Positions 14,410-18,526 of a DNA stretch of 18,526 nt are shown piece after piece (the first letter of the stretch is position 1; every line of letters starts with the position of its first letter). The notes under the pieces were generated by a model, which ran no database searches, was not told the DNA's origin, and saw only the letters and a list, made by a program, of their open reading frames with translations. The DNA is from SG8-40 sp050050435 (GTDB lineage: Bacteria > Pseudomonadota > Gammaproteobacteria > Burkholderiales > Eutrophovitaceae). Position numbers and translations under genes: made by a program. Location: positions 1 through 18,526 of the forward strand of contig JASFUE010000020.1 of assembly GCA_050050435.1 (NCBI GenBank). Direction: 5' to 3'.

Positions 14410-15627
14410 TCAGGCCGTCTGCTTGACTTTCGAGTTCTTTTCGATGAATCGGGCCAGGCGCGCCACACCCTCGCGAATTGCCTCGTTCGATGCGGCATAG
14501 CTGAATCGGATGTGTTGACCTTCATCAGGGACACGCGTGCCGAAATGAATGTCGGCGAGCACCGCCACACCGGCTTCATTGAGCAAACGCTTGCGAAACT
14601 CTTCCGAATCCTTCGCGCCGATCATCTCGCAAGCCTCGGTAACATTGGGCCAGGCATAGAACGCTCCACCCGGCATTTCGCAATGCACGCCGGGCACTTC
14701 ATTGAGCAGACCGACAATCAGATCACGGCGCTCGAGAAACTTATCGCGCATCTTCTGTGGCTCGGACTGGTCACCGTTGAGCGCCTCGACAGCTGCCCAC
14801 TGGCTGATGTGCGAAGCACAGGACTCGGTATTGGTCACCCAGCGGGTGAACACCGGTGCCAGCATCCGGTTTGCTACAAAGCCGAGCCGCCAGCCGGTCA
14901 TCGCCCAGGTCTTGGAACTGCCGTCGCAGACAATGGTTCGTTCGAGCATGTCGGGGAAAGCTGTGATGGAGACAAACTCGCCTTCGTAGCAAAGGTGCGA
15001 ATAGATTTCGTCGGCAAAAACCCATACCTGCGGATGACGGCGCAGAATGGCAGCGATTGCTTCCATGTCCCCGCGGGGAATAATGCCGCCAGTCGGGTTC
15101 TGCGGAGAATTGAGAATCAGCAACCGCGTCTTGTCGGTGATTTTTGCTTCCAGCTCGGCCGGATCGAAACTGAAGCCGCGCGATTCACGCAAGTGAATCG
15201 GAACAGGAACCGCCCCGTTGGCCCGAATCTGCGATTCATAAATCGGAAAGCCGGGGTTTGGGTAAATCACTTCCTCACCGGCACCGTAATCGGTGGTGGC
15301 TAGCACGGAATACATGATGAAAGGCTTGGCGCCGGCGGCAACGACAATGTCCTCGGTGCCAAACTGAGCTCGACGTGTGCGATTGAAGTAGTTTGCCGCT
15401 GCTTCGCGCAACTCGAATATCCCCGCTGACGGGGTGTATCCGTGCTTGCCGTCGTTGATCGCGCCAATCGCCGCATCGCAAATGTTCCTCGGTGTGGGGA
15501 AATCCGGCTGGCCGATGCAGAACGAAACGATATCCTTACCCTGGCGCTGCAGCTCGCTGACTTCCGCCAGCACGACGAACGCGTTTTCGGTGCCGAGCTC
15601 ACTTGAGCGGCGCGAAATCGAAGGCAT
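14410..15627 (-). CDS. Class I/II pyridoxal-phosphate aminotransferase
   Basis: This 405-residue fold-type I aminotransferase of the aspartate/alanine group shows FCIGQPDFPTP (37-46), YTPSAG (64-69), NSPQNPTGG (173-181, Asn177), FADEIYSHL (204-212, Asp206 and Tyr209), and CDGSSKTWAMTGWRLGF with the Schiff-base lysine Lys239 and the phosphate-binding Arg247. The C-terminus ends with the GTRVPDEGQHIRFSYA segment carrying the carboxylate-binding arginine. The amino donor and acceptor cannot be settled between aspartate, alanine or related acids. ATG 15627 is preferred because GGGGGGAG lies 6 bases upstream and the N-terminus fits the family; the frame is open to 15852. The gene is divergent from the TRAP operon, whose substrate might be a 2-oxoacid. 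Confidence 0.9.
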   Translation of the reverse strand: MPSISRRSSELGTENAFVVLAEVSELQRQGKDIVSFCIGQPDFPTPRNICDAAIGAINDGKHGYTPSAGIFELREAAANYFNRTRRAQFGTEDIVVAAGAKPFIMYSVLATTDYGAGEEVIYPNPGFPIYESQIRANGAVPVPIHLRESRGFSFDPAELEAKITDKTRLLILNSPQNPTGGIIPRGDMEAIAAILRRHPQVWVFADEIYSHLCYEGEFVSITAFPDMLERTIVCDGSSKTWAMTGWRLGFVANRMLAPVFTRWVTNTESCASHISQWAAVEALNGDQSEPQKMRDKFLERRDLIVGLLNEVPGVHCEMPGGAFYAWPNVTEACEMIGAKDSEEFRKRLLNEAGVAVLADIHFGTRVPDEGQHIRFSYAASNEAIREGVARLARFIEKNSKVKQTA

Positions 15628-15661
15628 CAGTGCTCCCCCCTGACCTTGCTTCATGTTATTT

Positions 15662-15681
15662 CGAGGCCGTACATGGCCTCG
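15662..15681. promoter_or_regulatory. Perfect 7-bp hairpin or dyad upstream of the aminotransferase
   Basis: CGAGGCC (15662-15668) and GGCCTCG (15675-15681) are perfect inverted arms with a 6-base centre. They sit 35 bases before the aminotransferase ATG in the 243-bp region shared with the TRAP operon. It may be a protein-binding dyad or a leader hairpin of the minus-strand mRNA. No clear promoter pair was identified in the rest of this region. Confidence 0.33.
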
Positions 15682-15870
15682 GGACGAAGGCTCAAAGTCT
15701 ACATCACTCCAGCGTGACACCATTGCGATCAGACACTGACCACCGCATGCGCGCACGCCCATACCGGGAATCCCGCCTTGATCTGTTCTGCCCGCTCGCG
15801 CATCATTGTGAATTCGGCCAAACGAGCGGATTGCCTGAAGCCGCCTATACAAATCAAACGAGGAGGATAA

Positions 15871-17037
15871 ATGACTGAAAAATCAGCAAGTGCCGAGATT
15901 GAGAGCAGCAATTCGCAGATGCCAGCCGACAAGCCCGCCGATACCACCCGCCGCCAGATGCTCAGGGCCGGTACGCTGGCCGGCGGTGCCGTGCTGCTGA
16001 GCGCGCCTTTTATCGGTAACGCGGAAGCGGCAAAAACCACAACCTGGAAAGTTCAGTCAAGCTGGGATGCCGGTACCACCGGCTTCAAGTTGTTTGAAGA
16101 ATGGGCCAACGGATTCAAGGAAAAATCCGGCGGCGAACTGGCGATCAAGCCCTTCCCGGCAAAAGCGGTTGCCGCCGACAACAACGCATTGTTCGATGCG
16201 GTGCGCACCGGCGTACTTCAGGCGATGAACCCGTTCACGCTGTACTGGTCAGGCAAGATTCCAGCGTCCGTGTTCCTGTCGTCGTATCCGGCTGGTCCTG
16301 ACCAGACGAGTCATTGGGACACCATGTTCTATGGACTGGGCATGCTGGAAATGACGCGCGAGATCTTCAAGAAATACGGTCTTTACTATGTCGGACCGAT
16401 CCAGCATGACGCCAATATCATCCACTCCAAGAAGCCGGTCACCAGCCTCGAGCAACTCAAGGGAATGAAGATCCGCCTTCCAGGCGGAATGGTGGCCCAG
16501 GTGTTCGAACAGTTCGGCGTGAGTACCACCAGTATGCCGGGTTCCGATATCTACCCGGCTCTGGAAAAAGGCACGATCGACGCCGCCGATTATGTCGGAC
16601 CGGCGATCAACTGGGATCTCGGGTTTGCCGAAGTCACCAAGTACATCATCTGCATGGGTCCTCCGGGACAGACTTCGCTGTATCAGCCGGTTGACCTGAT
16701 GGACCTCACGGTCAACATGCGCGCCTGGAGCCGCCTGTCGAAAAAGATGCAGACGTTCGTGGAGGAACAGGTTCAAACCTATTCGGTGCATCACTTTGTC
16801 ACCATCCAGAAAGCCGACCTGGCCGCGATGGAGAAATTCCTCAAGAAGGGTACGACGGTCTCACGCCTGCCCGCCGAAGATGTGCTTCGCTTCCGAAAAG
16901 CGGCAATCCCGGTCTGGTATCAGTGGGCCCGCAAGAACAAGGACTCGAAACGCATCTTCGAATTACAGCGTGATTTCATGCTGAACCCGTACATGGGCTA
17001 CCTGAATCCCGAAGACGTAAAGGGTCTGAAGCTCTAG
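15871..17037 (+). CDS. dctP: TRAP transporter substrate-binding protein (DctP family), Tat-exported
   Basis: This 388-residue periplasmic solute receptor captures a carboxylate-type ligand for the DctQ/DctM membrane proteins. An unusually long polar lead (residues 1-26) precedes a twin-arginine motif TRRQMLRAG (Arg27-Arg28), a hydrophobic core (35-48) and a likely cleavage site near residue 53 (AEA). The mature part follows the DctP fold: WKVQSSWDAGTTGFKLFEEWA, the LKGMKIRLPGGM signature segment (about 195-206), and GTIDAADYVGPAINWDLGF. This subtype resembles 2-oxoacid/carboxylate binding proteins such as TakP, but the ligand is not proven. GAGGAGG before the ATG is a strong ribosome site. 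Tat export suggests folding before transport. The gene is first of the operon, 77 bp ahead of dctQ. Confidence 0.92.
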   Translation: MTEKSASAEIESSNSQMPADKPADTTRRQMLRAGTLAGGAVLLSAPFIGNAEAAKTTTWKVQSSWDAGTTGFKLFEEWANGFKEKSGGELAIKPFPAKAVAADNNALFDAVRTGVLQAMNPFTLYWSGKIPASVFLSSYPAGPDQTSHWDTMFYGLGMLEMTREIFKKYGLYYVGPIQHDANIIHSKKPVTSLEQLKGMKIRLPGGMVAQVFEQFGVSTTSMPGSDIYPALEKGTIDAADYVGPAINWDLGFAEVTKYIICMGPPGQTSLYQPVDLMDLTVNMRAWSRLSKKMQTFVEEQVQTYSVHHFVTIQKADLAAMEKFLKKGTTVSRLPAEDVLRFRKAAIPVWYQWARKNKDSKRIFELQRDFMLNPYMGYLNPEDVKGLKL

Positions 17038-17059
17038 AAGAAAAAATTGCCGGCACGCG

Positions 17060-17084
17060 CGGCGGATGGCATTGCCATCCGCCG
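17060..17084 (+). other. Strong intercistronic hairpin between dctP and dctQ
   Basis: An 11-bp perfect stem (17060-17070 with 17074-17084) and a 3-base ATT loop start 23 bases after the dctP stop. No T-run follows, so it is more likely an mRNA stabiliser or partial attenuator than a full terminator. Such structures allow more binding protein than membrane subunits to be made. Confidence 0.6.
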
Positions 17085-17114
17085 TTCACGTTCTGCCCGC
17101 AAACCGGAGGAGAC

Positions 17115-17798
17115 ATGTCTGAATCCACTAATTTCGTATTGCCCCACTGGATCTACTGGGGCTGGCTGGCGATCATGCCGTTGGTGTTCATGTGGTTCAC
17201 GCGCGGCGCAAAACCGAGCGCGACACCGGACGAAGAAACCGCCGCCAAGGTCCTCGCCGATCAGGACGAGCCAACCCTGCAAGCACCCGGCAATGTCTAT
17301 ACACGCATTCTTGACTGGATCACCGAAAAATCCGGCCTGTTCGTTTCACTGTGGACTGTCAATGCGGTTTGCGTCTATTTCTACGAAGTTGTGTCGCGTT
17401 ACCTCTTCGACGCACCGACCATCTGGGCGCATCAGGCGTCATACCTGATGTTCGGGATGCAATACCTGCTGGCGGGTGCGTTTGCCCTGTTGCACGGCGA
17501 TCACGTCCGGGTCGATGTGGTCTACATCAAGCTGCCGAAACGGGCGCAGATCGGCATGGATATCTTCACCTCGACATTCTTTTTCATTTTTGCTGTGGCG
17601 CTGGCGGGAACGTGCTGGCGGTTTTTTATCGACTCGGTCGACATGAGTGAAGTCACCGATGAGACCTGGCAGGTGCAGTTCTACCCGGTGAAAGGCGCCA
17701 TGGTGCTCGGTGCAATCCTGCTGATTCTTGCCGGCGTATCGAAACTGCTCAAGGACATCCAGTTGTTCGTCCGCACCGCGGGAGGGAAAACAGCATGA
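17115..17798 (+). CDS. dctQ: TRAP transporter small membrane subunit (DctQ)
   Basis: This 227-residue protein is the small permease subunit that pairs with DctM. It has the DctQ core from about residue 74: helix 74-96 ending EVVSRYLF, a helix with QASYLMFGMQYLLAGAFALLHGDHVRVDV (the HVRVDV motif, 130-135), and helices near 150-170 and 192-212. An additional N-terminal helix (about 11-29) and a charged linker (31-60) lengthen it beyond the usual 160-180 residues, as in the larger-Q subfamily that partners TakP-like receptors. GGAGGAG lies 3 bases before the ATG. Its stop overlaps the dctM start (ATGA, 17795-17798), so the two are translated in a coupled way. Confidence 0.9.
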   Translation: MSESTNFVLPHWIYWGWLAIMPLVFMWFTRGAKPSATPDEETAAKVLADQDEPTLQAPGNVYTRILDWITEKSGLFVSLWTVNAVCVYFYEVVSRYLFDAPTIWAHQASYLMFGMQYLLAGAFALLHGDHVRVDVVYIKLPKRAQIGMDIFTSTFFFIFAVALAGTCWRFFIDSVDMSEVTDETWQVQFYPVKGAMVLGAILLILAGVSKLLKDIQLFVRTAGGKTA

Positions 17799-18526
17799 GT
17801 ACCATGACCTCCTCGCCCGCCATGAAGCCGGGCGGCGCCGGAAAGATCTGGACCTGGATCATGATCGCGGCCACCACCGCCGTGGTCCTGGTCTGCCTGA
17901 TCGAATGCATCAATATTCTTTTTTACGATCCGTACGGCGACGAGCACTTCATTTTCACGCTAGGTGAGTCGCTCATCGACACCGACATCGAGACTCTAAC
18001 TTTCCTGATGTTCGGCTCGCTGGCCCTGCTGCTGATGGCCGGTTTGCCAATGGCATTCGTTGTCGGCGGCCTGGGTGTGGTGTTCATCTACCTGGTCGGC
18101 GGCCAGACCATGGTGAACATCATACCGACGCGAATCTTTCCGTTGATGGCCAATCCGGACCTGGCTGCGATTCCGTTGTTCATTTTCATGGCGTCGATGC
18201 TCGAGCGTGCCGGACTGATCGAGGAAATGTTCGATGTCGTCTACAAATGGATGGGCGGTTTGAACGGTGGCCTGGCGGCTGCAACCATTCTCGCATCGAC
18301 GATACTCGCGGCTATGGTTGGGGTGATTGGCGCGGCCGTTGTCACGATGGGCATTATCGCCCTGCCGGCGATGCTCAAGCGCAATTACGATCAGAAAATT
18401 GCGCTCGGCTCGATCATGGCAGGCGGCACGCTGGGCATCCTGATTCCGCCATCGATCCTCGCCATTCTGTATGCCGTCGTCGCACAGCAGTCAGTCGGCC
18501 AACTCTATCTCGGCTCGATCGTTCCC
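17795..18526 (+). CDS. dctM: TRAP transporter large membrane subunit (DctM), N-terminal 244 residues (partial)
   Basis: The frame is open from the ATG at 17795 to the right edge (244 codons, no stop), so the C-terminal half is missing. DctM is the sodium-coupled channel subunit of TRAP transporters. Visible parts are an additional N-terminal helix (about 18-40), then the canonical first helix (67-85), the loop LMANPDLAAIPLFIFMASMLERAG-type segment (117-140), and the conserved GGTLGILIPPS motif (210-220). The longer N-terminus matches the enlarged DctQ partner. The ATGA overlap with dctQ marks it as the third gene of the operon. Confidence 0.93.
   Translation, partial: MSTMTSSPAMKPGGAGKIWTWIMIAATTAVVLVCLIECINILFYDPYGDEHFIFTLGESLIDTDIETLTFLMFGSLALLLMAGLPMAFVVGGLGVVFIYLVGGQTMVNIIPTRIFPLMANPDLAAIPLFIFMASMLERAGLIEEMFDVVYKWMGGLNGGLAAATILASTILAAMVGVIGAAVVTMGIIALPAMLKRNYDQKIALGSIMAGGTLGILIPPSILAILYAVVAQQSVGQLYLGSIVP

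Overview
The window looks like a chromosomal segment of a GC-rich, Gram-negative bacterium, most likely a gamma- or betaproteobacterium. The reasons are exported proteins with Sec or Tat signals, AGGAGG-type ribosome sites, prfC, a CNNM/CorC membrane protein and a complete-looking TRAP operon start. No rRNA, tRNA, insertion sequence, CRISPR array or phage gene was seen. The genus cannot be read from the sequence.

Left part (1-6030). The left edge cuts a response-regulator receiver domain (minus strand, probable TTG start). Next is an IlvD/Edd-family sugar-acid dehydratase (minus), divergent from a secreted SIMPL-domain protein (plus). Converging on the latter is a compact minus-strand operon, read from high to low coordinates: a small unrecognised Cys-containing peptide, an exported FMN-binding-domain protein, ApbE flavin transferase and a His-containing four-helix membrane protein. 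These genes overlap or are stop/start coupled. Upstream is a promoter whose spacer matches a Fur box. I infer an iron-responsive, covalently flavinylated periplasmic electron-transfer module, possibly for ferric reduction. This is the most interesting region of the window. Behind it lies a membrane-anchored HExxH metallopeptidase of unknown role.

Middle part (6136-11130). On the minus strand are an acyl-CoA ligase of the medium/long-chain AlkK/DmdB type and a two-gene unit of APH-like phosphotransferase plus zinc-free quinone oxidoreductase. Divergent from that unit is a short-chain dehydrogenase; the shared intergenic region carries nested inverted repeats that look like an operator. Together these resemble a fatty-acid or CoA-ester metabolism neighbourhood.

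Right part (11143-18526). A CNNM/CBS/CorC-type protein (minus) is divergent from prfC (peptide release factor 3, plus). prfC converges on a class I aminotransferase (minus). Divergent from the aminotransferase is a TRAP transporter operon with a Tat-exported substrate-binding protein, DctQ and a DctM cut by the right edge. A strong intercistronic hairpin separates the binding protein from dctQ. The binding protein resembles the 2-oxoacid/carboxylate class, which could fit a neighbouring aminotransferase, but this link is inference only.
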